Positions 1-6,414 of a stretch of DNA of 18,454 nucleotides are shown in pieces. Made by a program: the position numbers and the translations under genes. Positions within the stretch are counted from its first letter, which is position 1. Each line of letters starts with the position of its first letter. Source of the DNA: Candidatus Berkelbacteria bacterium (GTDB lineage Bacteria; Patescibacteriota; UBA1384; 2-12-FULL-50-11); assembly GCA_024654065.1 (NCBI GenBank), contig JANLIQ010000004.1, forward strand, positions 1 through 18,454, in the 5' to 3' direction. Below the pieces are notes generated by a model. That model made no database searches and had not been told where the DNA came from. It was given only the letters and a program-made list of their open reading frames with translations.

Positions 1-2
1 TT

Positions 3-297
3 AGGCCTGTAGCTCAGCGGTAGAGCAGGTGCCTTCTTTGGAGCCTTGATGGGGAACAAAACTCATCAAGTGAACATCGCTATATGCTGGGATCTCCCAT
101 CGCCTAACGGCGAGGATAATCAGCAGGGAAGAGTATTCCGATTTAAGCGGAGGAGAAACTCCCCTCAGAGACTACACGCGATGCGCCTGAAATGGCGAAG
201 ATATAGTCCAGCCGACAATCTGCCCTCTGGCGGAGGCAAGGTAACTTGTTGCCGGATGTTAAGCACTGTGCGGCGGGTTCGACTCCCGCCAGGCCTA
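3..297 (+). tRNA. tRNA-Lys(UUU), split by a group I intron
   Basis: The exons are 3-35 and 259-297. Joined, they give a complete cloverleaf. The acceptor stem AGGCCTG (3-9) pairs with CAGGCCT (290-296), and the discriminator base is A297. The D stem is GCTC/GAGC (12-15, 23-26). The anticodon stem GGTGC (28-32) pairs with GCACT (263-267). The anticodon loop is CTTTTAA with anticodon TTT, followed by a 5-nt variable loop. The T stem GCGGG/CCCGC (273-277, 285-289) closes the loop TTCGACT. CCA is not encoded, so it must be added after transcription. The intron lies between anticodon positions 34 and 35, so the gene gives no functional Lys tRNA without splicing. The Lys identity depends on the splice sites chosen; the loop CTTTTAA is the usual one for tRNA-Lys. 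Confidence 0.93.
36..258 (+). ncRNA. Group I self-splicing intron in the tRNA-Lys anticodon loop
   Basis: The 223-nt intron has the small layout of bacterial tRNA introns. In P1 the 5' exon CTT (33-35) pairs with GAG (41-43), which places the expected U-G wobble at the splice site. P2 is CTTGATG (45-51) with CATCAAG (64-70). A core segment AATCAGCAGGGAAG (118-131) fits the P4/J4-5 region. P7 is GACTA (170-174) with TAGTC (204-208), P8 is CGCC/GGCG (184-187, 194-197), and a P9-type hairpin contains CAAG-GTAA-CTTG near 237-248. The last base is G258 (omega-G). There is no homing endonuclease; the open frame across the intron runs through structured RNA and exon 2. The position (34/35) and style resemble the cyanobacterial tRNA-Leu(UAA) intron, but here the host is tRNA-Lys. 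Confidence 0.93.
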
Positions 298-885
298 CGA
301 ACTAGTAACGACTTTGTTGCGACCTGAATTTTTGGCGCGGTAGAGAGCTTCGTCAGCGTTTTTAATTAATTCTTCTAAATTCAAATTAGCCGAGAGGGTC
401 GCCACCCCGAAACTGGCAGTAACTTTAATCATTTGATCGCGGAATTTAATCGGCGTATCGGCGATTTTCTTGCGCAAGTGCTCGGAAATCTTTTTACTGT
501 CACTCAAATTGGCGCCAATCAGGCCGAGAACTATCTCCTCGCCGCCGTAGCGACCGACAATATCAATCTCACGAACATTTTCTCGCAAAATCTTGGCAAC
601 GGTTTTTAAGACCAGGTCACCTGCCAGGTGTCCGTAGGTATCATTAACTTTCTTAAAGTGATCGATATCGGCAAACACTAGCGACAGCGCCCGAACAATC
701 AGAGCCTTGCGTCGATCGGGATTGGCTAGTTGGTAGGCCACCTCTCGCGCCCAAGGTCGAAGGATTTCTATCAAGCCCCGACGATTGAGGATTTTCGTCA
801 GCTCATCGGTTGTCAGCCGACTCTTGAGCTGGCTAATCTCCCGCTCGAGTTCGATAATCCGTTGTTCGTTTTTGATCTCCGCCAT
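295..885 (-). CDS. Diguanylate cyclase (GGDEF domain), soluble, 196 aa
   Basis: This enzyme probably makes cyclic di-GMP from two GTP. Residues 1-25 form a short coiled coil (EQRIIELEREISQLKSRL), which would support the dimerisation GGDEF enzymes need. The GGDEF domain fills the rest. Visible motifs are DELTKILNRRG at 27-37, D73-I-D75-HFKKVND with the metal-binding aspartates, and the active-site loop GGEEI at 114-118. An inhibitory I-site RxxD (R105-D108) lies five residues before that loop, so product feedback is likely. There is no sensor or membrane segment. The TAG stop (295-297) overlaps the 3' end of the tRNA gene on the other strand. The start ATG at 885 has no clear Shine-Dalgarno site; TACCCT (892-897) lies six bases upstream as a weak -10. 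Function is confident; the regulatory input is unknown. Confidence 0.92.
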   Translation of the reverse strand: MAEIKNEQRIIELEREISQLKSRLTTDELTKILNRRGLIEILRPWAREVAYQLANPDRRKALIVRALSLVFADIDHFKKVNDTYGHLAGDLVLKTVAKILRENVREIDIVGRYGGEEIVLGLIGANLSDSKKISEHLRKKIADTPIKFRDQMIKVTASFGVATLSANLNLEELIKNADEALYRAKNSGRNKVVTSS

Positions 886-953
886 GGTTTCAGGGTAGCA
901 AAAGTCACCAAGAACCGACAGTTAATCTTCGCCCAGTTACGACGAGCTTAAAT

Positions 954-1484
954 TTAGTAGTCCTGCGAACGACTTTTGCCCAAGCCACCGGTGACGATCA
1001 GGGCAATTAGCGGCGCCACCGTCCACCACATTTCTCGGTTAATAAAGACCCGAGCAATACGGGAATTTTCGGCGAAAGCGGCTCTAGAAATAGGATCCAT
1101 AAACGAGAAAACGGCCGTTAGAATTAAAGCTGAATTAAGAAAACTAAACAGTGCTAGCTCGAAGGTTGAGAGCTTACCGCCAGAACTGGAGCCACGATTA
1201 CCGATACCGGAACGAATTGAGACTAAGACCGTCGTCAAGAAAAACAATCCAGCTTGAATTGTGAATGGCGAGGTATTGGCTTTAATAAACAATTGGTTGC
1301 CAACCGTTTTATCACCCTGGAAAAACTGTTGAGCCGGACCACCAAGAACTGAGGCAATGACAATACCAACATAAATCGCCAACAGAGTGACGACCACTTT
1401 ATCTCGTTGTAGAACAAAAGAATAACCGATGCTAACGATAAAAAAGATGGTTAAGAATAGGTCCCAACTGGGTACAGTTTGCAG
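954..1484 (-). CDS. Integral membrane protein of unknown function, CTG start, 176 aa
   Basis: I do not recognise a named family. The protein has about four to five hydrophobic segments: an N-terminal LFLTIFFIVSIGYSFVL, then VVVTLLAIYVGIVIASVL, a segment around IQAGLFFLTTVLVSI, one around LALFSFLNSALILTAVF, and WWTVAPLIALIVTGGL near the C-terminus. A GTG at 1395-1397 has no Shine-Dalgarno site and would cut off the first membrane segment. The frame stays open upstream to a CTG at 1482-1484. An exact AGGAGG (1493-1498) lies eight bases before this CTG, the same spacing seen at 2607 and 18087. I therefore place the start at CTG 1484. The GGDEF gene follows 68 bases downstream on the same strand and may share the transcript. 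Confidence 0.82.
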   Translation of the reverse strand: MQTVPSWDLFLTIFFIVSIGYSFVLQRDKVVVTLLAIYVGIVIASVLGGPAQQFFQGDKTVGNQLFIKANTSPFTIQAGLFFLTTVLVSIRSGIGNRGSSSGGKLSTFELALFSFLNSALILTAVFSFMDPISRAAFAENSRIARVFINREMWWTVAPLIALIVTGGLGKSRSQDY

Positions 1485-1504
1485 TTTTGTTTCCTCCTAC
1501 AATT

Positions 1505-1533
1505 AGTATCCAAGTAACGGTGTCGGGTGTCAA
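1505..1533 (-). promoter_or_regulatory. Promoter for the CTG-start membrane protein
   Basis: On the minus strand there is a perfect -35 TTGACA (1528-1533), a 17-base spacer and GATACT (1505-1510) as -10. Transcription would start near 1498, so the leader would begin almost at the Shine-Dalgarno AGGAGG (1493-1498). The -35 lies inside a 20-base sequence repeated at 2525-2544. Confidence 0.6.
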
Positions 1534-1535
1534 AT
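1516..1535. repeat. 20-base direct repeat, copy 1
   Basis: The sequence AACGGTGTCGGGTGTCAAAT occurs here and, unchanged, at 2525-2544. Read on the minus strand it carries TTGACACCCGACACC, including a TTGACA -35 box. The two copies flank the acidic-protein gene and the dnaJ remnant, which suggests a shared insertion or recombination history. Confidence 0.85.
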
Positions 1536-1562
1536 ACGAGAATAGAGCTAACGGGTAGTCAT

Positions 1563-2315
1563 CTATCCTCTTGGGGTAATCCTTGACGCCGGAACTGCAA
1601 AGAGTTGTGAAATCCGGTCCGTACTAATGGTACCGACAAACATCACACCGATCATTTCCGGATACTGTTCCTGATCAAGAATCAACGCCACTTGACCAAC
1701 AAAGTTATCTATACCGACCACGTCTACATACTGGCCGAGTTTGAAAGTGTTATTACCAATTTCCATACTCGCTGAATCAGCAAAAGCTTCTGGGATTTGC
1801 AGTTTACGCATCTGCTCGTAGGCCGGCTTAGCGTACTTCACTTCTTTGATAATGCCGTCCGGATAGCGAAGGGTTAGAACAACTTGTGTCTTGAGATCAG
1901 TTTCAAGCTCCGGATCACTCTCCAACCGCCGGTCGATAACAATCCCGACTCTCATATCGATATCAGTACAGATCACCCCTTCGCTAATCGCGAAGGCTCC
2001 GATTGCATAGCTCTTTAAGTCGACACACTCATCTTGGACGAACCTTTCAATTGCCAACTGCCTTTCTCTCTTAATACCAGACTCGGTGTATTGCGAGGCA
2101 CCGCCTGTTTCATTTGGATCCAATCTAACACCTGGCATTGGTTCTCGAATGTCTCCGGCTTGAGCAAGGCTGGATTCGTCTTCGTCACTATCAACGCTAT
2201 CTACGAACTCTCGCGTCAGCTCGTCGTCAGTCGGCGGTCTTTCTTCACCTTTTGGATCAACTTCACTCTTCTTAGGTTCAATTTCTTCTTCGGGCGGACC
2301 GGGTATTTCACTCAT
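1563..2315 (-). CDS. Unknown acidic protein with a folded C-terminal domain, 250 aa
   Basis: I recognise no family. Residues 1-75 are rich in Pro, Glu, Asp and Ser (MSEIPGPPEEEIEPKKSEVD and following) and are probably disordered. From about residue 80 the sequence becomes a mixed alpha/beta domain with strands such as GVICTDIDMRVGIVIDRR, VVLTLRYPDGIIKEVKY and FVGQVALILDQ. No signal peptide or membrane segment is visible, so it is likely cytoplasmic. ATG 2315 has no Shine-Dalgarno site but lies exactly six bases after TATGAT (2322-2327), so the mRNA is probably leaderless. That -10 box lies in the 3' end of the dnaJ remnant directly upstream, so the remnant seems to supply part of the promoter. 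Confidence 0.85.
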   Translation of the reverse strand: MSEIPGPPEEEIEPKKSEVDPKGEERPPTDDELTREFVDSVDSDEDESSLAQAGDIREPMPGVRLDPNETGGASQYTESGIKRERQLAIERFVQDECVDLKSYAIGAFAISEGVICTDIDMRVGIVIDRRLESDPELETDLKTQVVLTLRYPDGIIKEVKYAKPAYEQMRKLQIPEAFADSASMEIGNNTFKLGQYVDVVGIDNFVGQVALILDQEQYPEMIGVMFVGTISTDRISQLFAVPASRITPRG

Positions 2316-2321
2316 TGGCTC

Positions 2322-2327
2322 ATCATA
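2322..2327 (-). promoter_or_regulatory. -10 box for leaderless mRNA of the acidic protein
   Basis: TATGAT matches the -10 consensus at five of six positions and lies six bases before ATG 2315. TTGTAC 16 bases further upstream is a weak -35. The box overlaps the stop codon of the dnaJ remnant. Confidence 0.55.
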
Positions 2328-2533
2328 GATCTTCTAATCGTTCGTACAACTCTCTTTTTGTTCGCGAGAGATATTATTGGGAATCTCGATGTGAATTACA
2401 GTCGTCAGGTCACCACGACCCCAACGAGTTTGCTGACCCTTGCCTCTGAACCTGAGGGACTGTCCTTCTTGAGTAGCGGGGGGACTCGCAGTTCAATCTT
2501 GTCGCCAAAATTGGTTTTAAAGCGAACGGTGTC
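2323..2533 (-). pseudogene. Remnant of a dnaJ 3' end (C-terminal substrate-binding domain)
   Basis: With frame corrections this reads DTVRFKTNFGDKIELRVPP, ATQEGQSLRFRGKGQQTRWG, RGDLTTVIHIEIP and REQKELYERLEDL. It matches the last 70 or so residues of the intact DnaJ at 5159-5767 nearly residue for residue. A one-base deletion after the codons for VPP and a two-base AG insertion near the end break the frame. The J domain and Gly-rich region are absent. It is either a second dnaJ copy reduced to its tail or a product of duplication from the intact gene 2.6 kb away. Homology stops within the 20-base repeat at 2525-2544. Confidence 0.85.
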
Positions 2534-2544
2534 GGGTGTCAAAT
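2525..2544. repeat. 20-base direct repeat, copy 2
   Basis: Identical to 1516-1535. The minus strand also contains TTGACA (2537-2542), a 17-base spacer and TAAAAC (2514-2519), so this copy could act as a promoter reading through the dnaJ remnant. About half of the repeat is dnaJ-derived (GACACCGTT). Confidence 0.85.
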
Positions 2545-2552
2545 CCATATCT

Positions 2553-2581
2553 TTTACGATTCCTAGCAGTTAAAATATTCT
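2553..2581 (+). promoter_or_regulatory. Candidate promoter for the nitronate monooxygenase-like gene
   Basis: TTTACG (2553-2558), a 17-base spacer and TATTCT (2576-2581) precede the AAGGAGG Shine-Dalgarno site. Each box matches consensus at four of six positions. Confidence 0.4.
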
Positions 2582-2606
2582 CACATACCTTAAGGAGGTG
2601 ATGCGG

Positions 2607-4094
2607 TTGACGAAACTTAACAGATTGATCAATACCCAGATCCTCCAGGGAGGTATGGGTGTCGGAGTGAGCTTTTGGAAGCTTCCTCGAGCGGTGGCAC
2701 TACGTGGCCAAGCGGGTACGGTGTCAGGTACGGGAGCAGCACTTGTTGTTCCCAGACTCCTTCAGGAAGGGGACAAAGACGGCTCGATCGCTCGGGCCAA
2801 AGCAGCCTTTCCGATCCCCGAACTGGCACAGATGGTTTGGGATCGATACTACCACGAGGACGGGATAGTCCAGAACAAGCAGTACAAATCTATTCCAATG
2901 CCCGATCACGAGCCGAAGGAGCTCAAGCGAGCTCTCCTGATCTTTTCTAGCTTCGCGGCTGTCTATCTGGCTAAAGAAGGCCACAAGGGACTGATCGGAA
3001 TCAACCTGCTAGAGAAGCTCCAGGCACCTCACTTGTACGAGGCTCTTGGGGCGATGCTGGCCGATGTCGACTTTTTCGCCGTTGGGGCCGGAATAGGTGA
3101 CCAGTTCCCGAAGATGATCGACGACTTTTACCGGTTGGAGGTCGCTTCATACAACATCGACGTCAAGAGCGGGGACGGTTACGACCCAGGCACTTACGAG
3201 ATGACGTTTGATCCCAAAACCGTAATTAGTCGTCAAGACTTTCAGCGGCTCGGGATCGAAAAGCCCCCTTGTCTCTTCATCGTCTCAACGCCCCTGGCAG
3301 CTAAGGCCATCCTCCGAGGAATGAAAGGCGTTTTACCTGACGGCTTTGTCGTCGAAGGTGACAGAGCGGGCGGACACAATGCTCGACCGCGCGGAGACTT
3401 TCCTCTCAACGATCGGGGCGAGCCGGTCTACAATCTCGAGAAGAAGGACAACCCTGATTACGAGTATTTTCGTGATTTAGGTCTCCCGTTCTGGATCGCC
3501 GGCGAATCTTGTAGTCCCGAGGCGCTTCAACGAGCGCTTGATTTGGGTGCCTGTGGCGTTCAGATCGGGACCGCCTTCTCGTTTAGTCGAGAATCGGGAA
3601 TACTGCTCGAGATCAAACAAAGATCCGTTCGAGACGGCTTGGACGGAAAGTACGATGTCTACACAAGCCTCACGGCTTCTCCAACTGGCTATCCGTTCAA
3701 GATGGTCATGCGTAAGGGAACGCTTTGGGAACTGAAGGTCTACGAGGATCGCATCCGGATCTGCGACATCGGCTATCTCCGTGAGGCCTTCTGGAAGAAG
3801 GACAAGAATGGTAACAAGACAATTGGCTGGCGCTGCTCTTCCGAGCCGATCGAAGACTATCTCGGTAAGGGTGGTCAAATCGAGAAAACGGTCGGGAGTG
3901 TTTGTGTTTGTAACGGACTGATGGCCACCATCGGTCTGGGGCAATACAGAAAAAATGAGGGTCGGCGCGAACCGCAACTCATTACCTCTGGGGACGACAT
4001 TCGTTTTCTCCAGCACCTTCAGGACAAACTCGGACCCGACGGCCTATACGGCGCCGGGGATGTGATCGACTACGTGTTAGGTCTAGCGGCCTGA
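2607..4094 (+). CDS. Nitronate monooxygenase / 2-nitropropane dioxygenase-like flavoprotein, 495 aa
   Basis: This belongs to the FMN-dependent TIM-barrel family that includes nitronate monooxygenases and FabK-type enoyl reductases. Visible landmarks are the N-terminal QGGMGVGVS loop (about 14-22), GTVSGTG (about 37-43), EGDRAGGHN at 250-258 with the likely catalytic His257, and GACGVQIGTAF near 315-325, which binds the FMN phosphate in this family. At nearly 500 residues it belongs to a long subgroup with a C-terminal extension containing several cysteines (WRCSS, VCVCNGL). Its substrate is not predictable. The exact AGGAGG (2593-2598) lies eight bases before TTG 2607. The GTG at 2598 and ATG at 2601 fall inside or too close to that site. 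It is followed by a strong terminator, so it is monocistronic. Its composition looks more G+C-rich than its neighbours, which may reflect transfer or higher expression. Confidence 0.92.
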   Translation: MTKLNRLINTQILQGGMGVGVSFWKLPRAVALRGQAGTVSGTGAALVVPRLLQEGDKDGSIARAKAAFPIPELAQMVWDRYYHEDGIVQNKQYKSIPMPDHEPKELKRALLIFSSFAAVYLAKEGHKGLIGINLLEKLQAPHLYEALGAMLADVDFFAVGAGIGDQFPKMIDDFYRLEVASYNIDVKSGDGYDPGTYEMTFDPKTVISRQDFQRLGIEKPPCLFIVSTPLAAKAILRGMKGVLPDGFVVEGDRAGGHNARPRGDFPLNDRGEPVYNLEKKDNPDYEYFRDLGLPFWIAGESCSPEALQRALDLGACGVQIGTAFSFSRESGILLEIKQRSVRDGLDGKYDVYTSLTASPTGYPFKMVMRKGTLWELKVYEDRIRICDIGYLREAFWKKDKNGNKTIGWRCSSEPIEDYLGKGGQIEKTVGSVCVCNGLMATIGLGQYRKNEGRREPQLITSGDDIRFLQHLQDKLGPDGLYGAGDVIDYVLGLAA

Positions 4095-4109
4095 ATTGGA
4101 CTTCCCTTT

Positions 4110-4141
4110 GCGCGACTACCCCCGGTGGTCGCGCTTTTTTA
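4110..4141 (+). terminator. Rho-independent terminator of the nitronate monooxygenase-like gene
   Basis: An 11-bp stem GCGCGACTACC (4110-4120) with GGTGGTCGCGC (4124-4134), one G-T pair and a CCC loop, is followed by a T run (4135-4141). Confidence 0.93.
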
Positions 4142-4170
4142 AAGAAAGTCCGGCGCAATAGCGCCAGACT
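4137..4170 (-). terminator. Terminator of the 67-aa protein gene, minus strand
   Basis: On the minus strand AGTCTGGCGC, loop TATT and GCGCCGGACT form a 10-bp stem (4147-4170), followed by TTTCTTT. The only irregular pair is G-U on this strand and would be C-A on the plus strand, which fixes the direction. It overlaps the gene's stop codon. Confidence 0.75.
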
Positions 4171-4372
4171 AGAGGTCTCTTGGGTCAGGAAGTCCGTAAC
4201 AAGCGAGAAATCCCCTCAAGTCATCGATCAATTCGTATTCAGAGATTATTATCACAGCCCGTTCGAAGGCTTCGGCATATGATAGTGTTTTGAGATCGAC
4301 ATACACCAGGTCAGTAAGGTTGCTTAGGGCCTTAATGACGCTGATTGCTTTGCGTTCATTTTCTTCGGGCAA
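4169..4372 (-). CDS. Small unknown cytoplasmic protein, 67 aa
   Basis: I recognise no family. The 67 residues are mainly helical and acidic (ERKAISVIKALSNLTDLVYV, then EAFERAVIIISEYELIDDLR) and end in GLPDPRDL. There is no membrane segment. The start TTG at 4372 is supported by a perfect AGGAGG (4380-4385) seven bases upstream. A hairpin terminator overlaps the stop codon, and a possible -10 TAGAAT lies about 32 bases upstream of the start. A small gene with its own signals at both ends is likely real, though its role is unknown. Confidence 0.75.
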   Translation of the reverse strand: MPEENERKAISVIKALSNLTDLVYVDLKTLSYAEAFERAVIIISEYELIDDLRGFLACYGLPDPRDL

Positions 4373-4403
4373 CTAAGCACCTCCTAAATCTGGGAACAGA
4401 CTC

Positions 4404-4409
4404 ATTCTA
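4404..4409 (-). promoter_or_regulatory. Possible -10 box for the 67-aa protein gene
   Basis: TAGAAT on the minus strand matches five of six consensus positions and would leave a leader of about 25 bases carrying the AGGAGG site. No good -35 is visible. Confidence 0.35.
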
Positions 4410-4490
4410 ACAGCTACCTAGTAGCGAATCTAGGGTTATGAAGAGGTTCGTTTTAGCCTTTCGTAGAGATCCCTTAACTAGTAAGTAATT

Positions 4491-4524
4491 GGGATAAAAA
4501 TGTGCCGTCGGCAAAGCCGACGGC
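4491..4524 (-). terminator. Terminator of the 180-aa membrane protein gene
   Basis: A perfect 9-bp stem GCCGTCGGC/GCCGACGGC (4504-4512, 4516-4524) with a 3-base loop is followed on the minus strand by ACATTTTTATCCC. It lies 18 bases beyond the stop codon of the gene ending at 4543. Confidence 0.8.
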
Positions 4525-4542
4525 AATAGGATCGTACACAGA

Positions 4543-5085
4543 TCAGGTCGCAGGTACCGGACCTGGCACTGGCGGCGTGAACACTTGCCTGACCTTTTTC
4601 AGGCCACTCTTGGCCAAGTCCCTCAGTCGCACTCCCGAACCGATGTCGTAGTTCGACAACAGGTAAGACTGGAACCCTCGTGGCAGAATCACCATTAACC
4701 ACGCAATCGAGTGTGGATTTTCCATTACGTATATGATTGGTAGTAGTTCCATTACGAGCAGAACACCCAATCTCTGTTTAGGGTCGAATTCCCACAGATT
4801 TGGAAGCGCGAGCTGCTCGATTCCGCTACTTTCGAGTTCTTTCAACTCCTTGATCGCTCCCCAGGTCGATAACATCATCAGTGGAAGAACTACAAAGAGC
4901 TCTGACACGACAATTCCATACTTCCACACCGAGAACTGAGTAGAGACAAGTACAAGCAATACAGACGGGATGACTGTGAAAAACCAGACTACTGCTTCCC
5001 GGTCGATGCCAAAAAAGTCAGTTAGCCAAAGCAGCCGCTTGGCAAGCCACATGAACGCCCCGTCCAGCAAGAGTAAGATGTGCAC
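4543..5085 (-). CDS. Multi-pass membrane protein of unknown function, 180 aa
   Basis: No family is recognised. Hydrophobic segments suggest about four membrane helices: AVVWFFTVIPSVLLVLVS (about 31-48), IVVSELFVVLPLMMLST (about 58-74), LGVLLVMELLPIIYVM (about 105-120) and SIAWLMVILP. A charged linker (IKELKELESSGIEQLALPN) separates the second and third. The C-terminus is Pro-rich and probably cytoplasmic. The start is GTG 5085, with a G-rich AGGGGGG (5091-5097) five bases upstream. The gene has its own promoter (5126-5154) and terminator (4491-4524), so it is monocistronic and not part of the dnaJ operon upstream. Confidence 0.82.
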   Translation of the reverse strand: MHILLLLDGAFMWLAKRLLWLTDFFGIDREAVVWFFTVIPSVLLVLVSTQFSVWKYGIVVSELFVVLPLMMLSTWGAIKELKELESSGIEQLALPNLWEFDPKQRLGVLLVMELLPIIYVMENPHSIAWLMVILPRGFQSYLLSNYDIGSGVRLRDLAKSGLKKVRQVFTPPVPGPVPAT

Positions 5086-5125
5086 GAGAACCCCCCTGCA
5101 GCCTAGACTGCTATTTCATAAAACG

Positions 5126-5154
5126 AGTTTATCAGAACCCCGCCTGATAATCAA
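5126..5154 (-). promoter_or_regulatory. Promoter overlapping an inverted repeat, for the 180-aa membrane protein
   Basis: On the minus strand TTGATT (5149-5154), 17 bases, then TAAACT (5126-5131), with TG one base before the -10 (extended -10). A perfect 7-bp inverted repeat TTATCAG/CTGATAA with an 8-base gap fills most of the spacer. It could be an operator or a weak terminator for the dnaJ gene that ends at 5159. Confidence 0.55.
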
Positions 5155-5158
5155 TCGC

Positions 5159-5767
5159 TCAATGGAGATTTTTCAGCTCTTCGTACAATTCTTTTTGCTC
5201 GCGCGTTAAGCGGCGGGGGATGTCGATGTGAATAACGACTGTCAAATCGCCACGACCGCGACGGGTTTGCTGGCCTTTACCTCGAAATCGAAAGGACTGT
5301 CCTTCTTGGGTCGCCGGTGGAATGCGTAGTTCGATCTCGTCGCCAAAATTAGTTTTGAAACGGACCGTGTCACCTAAAACAGCTTGTGGGATAGAAATCG
5401 CCAACTGAACCTGAACCTGGGAAAAAGCTGATTCAAATAAATCTTCAAAAATTGAGCCAAATCCTCCTGATTGGCCGCCGCCAAAATTAACATTAAAACC
5501 GTCAAAGCCGCCGAATCCTCCGCCTCCGCCTTGGCTCTGACCCCCAAAGCCTCCTGCTCCTCGTCCGACCGAACCGAACTGATCGTACTGGGCTTTTTTG
5601 TTTTTATCGCCGAGTACCTGGTAGGCCTCGTTTATTTCCTGAAACGCCACTTTATCCCCACCTTTATCGGGGTGGAGTTTATGGGCTTTCGAGCGATAGG
5701 CCTTCTTAATTTCGGCATCGCTCGCTCCCTTGGAAACCCCTAAAACTTCGTAAAAATCTCGTGCCAT
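5159..5767 (-). CDS. dnaJ: Minimal DnaJ-like co-chaperone, 202 aa
   Basis: Residues 1-65 are a J domain with the HPD motif at 32-34 (LHPDKGGDK), which stimulates the ATPase of Hsp70/DnaK. A Gly/Phe-rich linker follows at about 66-105. A single beta-rich C-terminal domain (VQLAISIPQAVLGDTVRFKT, IELRIPPATQEGQ, FRFRGKG) completes the protein. The zinc-finger region and one of the two substrate-binding domains of full DnaJ are missing; usual lengths are about 300 (CbpA type) to 375 (DnaJ). ATG 5767 shares one base with the TAA of the upstream metallophosphoesterase gene (TAATG), so the two are translationally coupled. A decayed copy of the C-terminal domain lies at 2323-2533. Confidence 0.93.
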   Translation of the reverse strand: MARDFYEVLGVSKGASDAEIKKAYRSKAHKLHPDKGGDKVAFQEINEAYQVLGDKNKKAQYDQFGSVGRGAGGFGGQSQGGGGGFGGFDGFNVNFGGGQSGGFGSIFEDLFESAFSQVQVQLAISIPQAVLGDTVRFKTNFGDEIELRIPPATQEGQSFRFRGKGQQTRRGRGDLTVVIHIDIPRRLTREQKELYEELKNLH

Positions 5768-6408
5768 TAGGTATATTTAAGCTCGACTTGTCCATTTTCT
5801 ATCAACAGGTAGCTGGCAATACCTGGTCGCAAAAAGATTCCAGAATTAGCAAATTGCGTGGCTGGATCCAGCTCGGCCAGATGGCTATGACCGCAGATCA
5901 GCCACTTGTCCGAAAGATTACTTCGATGCCATTTTTTCATTTTTTCGTTACTGGCTCGATAGATATTTAAATAGCTTCGACCAATAGTATTTATCAACCA
6001 TCGTTCGATAATGCCACCGATATGCAAAAATACCTTCGGTAGATTCGGATGTCTTAAATCAAAAGTTGGATCAAAGTAATCTCCATGAACCACATGGAAA
6101 TCTACATTCTGCTGAGAGAATTCGTATGTTTTCGTCGCCAATACACTGAACTGCCCGTAATCAGCTTCTTCTTTTGGATCGTGGTTGCCGAATAAGTAAA
6201 CCGCCTTCTTCTCTTTTAGTAACGGGAATAATTGCTTCCAACTTGAGCTCATAAAGTCCTTCAGCGACATACCAAACCCTTCCCATAAATCACCGTTTAT
6301 AATTAGCTGATCGCAATCGGATATTAATTTTTTGAGCAAATCAAATTTAGCTGGCGAAAACTTTTTCGTCAGATGAAGATCGGAAATCACCAACACTTTA
6401 CCGTCCAT
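5767..6408 (-). CDS. Calcineurin-like metallophosphoesterase, 213 aa
   Basis: All motifs of the two-metal phosphoesterase fold are present: D10-x-H12 (ISDLHL), GD at 39-40 (NGDLWE), GNHD at 74-77, HGD at 108-110 and GHSH at 173-176. Size and the NGDLWE/HGDYFD signatures resemble the LpxH-like group, but no other lipid A gene is nearby and the substrate is open. There is no signal peptide. ATG 6408 lies six bases after TAAAAT (6415-6420), suggesting a leaderless start, although a GAGGT stretch also lies upstream. The stop codon overlaps the dnaJ start by one base, which makes a two-gene operon. A divergent YbjQ-family gene shares the regulatory region. Confidence 0.93.
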   Translation of the reverse strand: MDGKVLVISDLHLTKKFSPAKFDLLKKLISDCDQLIINGDLWEGFGMSLKDFMSSSWKQLFPLLKEKKAVYLFGNHDPKEEADYGQFSVLATKTYEFSQQNVDFHVVHGDYFDPTFDLRHPNLPKVFLHIGGIIERWLINTIGRSYLNIYRASNEKMKKWHRSNLSDKWLICGHSHLAELDPATQFANSGIFLRPGIASYLLIENGQVELKYT

Positions 6409-6414
6409 TATTTG

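Noticed and set aside
46..327. Open frame across the intron as a homing endonuclease
   Set aside because: At 93 codons it runs through conserved ribozyme helices and the tRNA exon and shows no LAGLIDADG, GIY-YIG or HNH motif.
2718..2733. Third GGTGTC repeat copy inside the flavoenzyme gene
   Set aside because: It encodes the conserved GTVSGTG loop of the family, so the likeness to the 20-base repeat is coincidental.
3477..4016. Long 179-codon minus-strand frame opposite the flavoenzyme gene
   Set aside because: It is antisense to a clear coding sequence with conserved family motifs and has no ribosome-binding site or family match.
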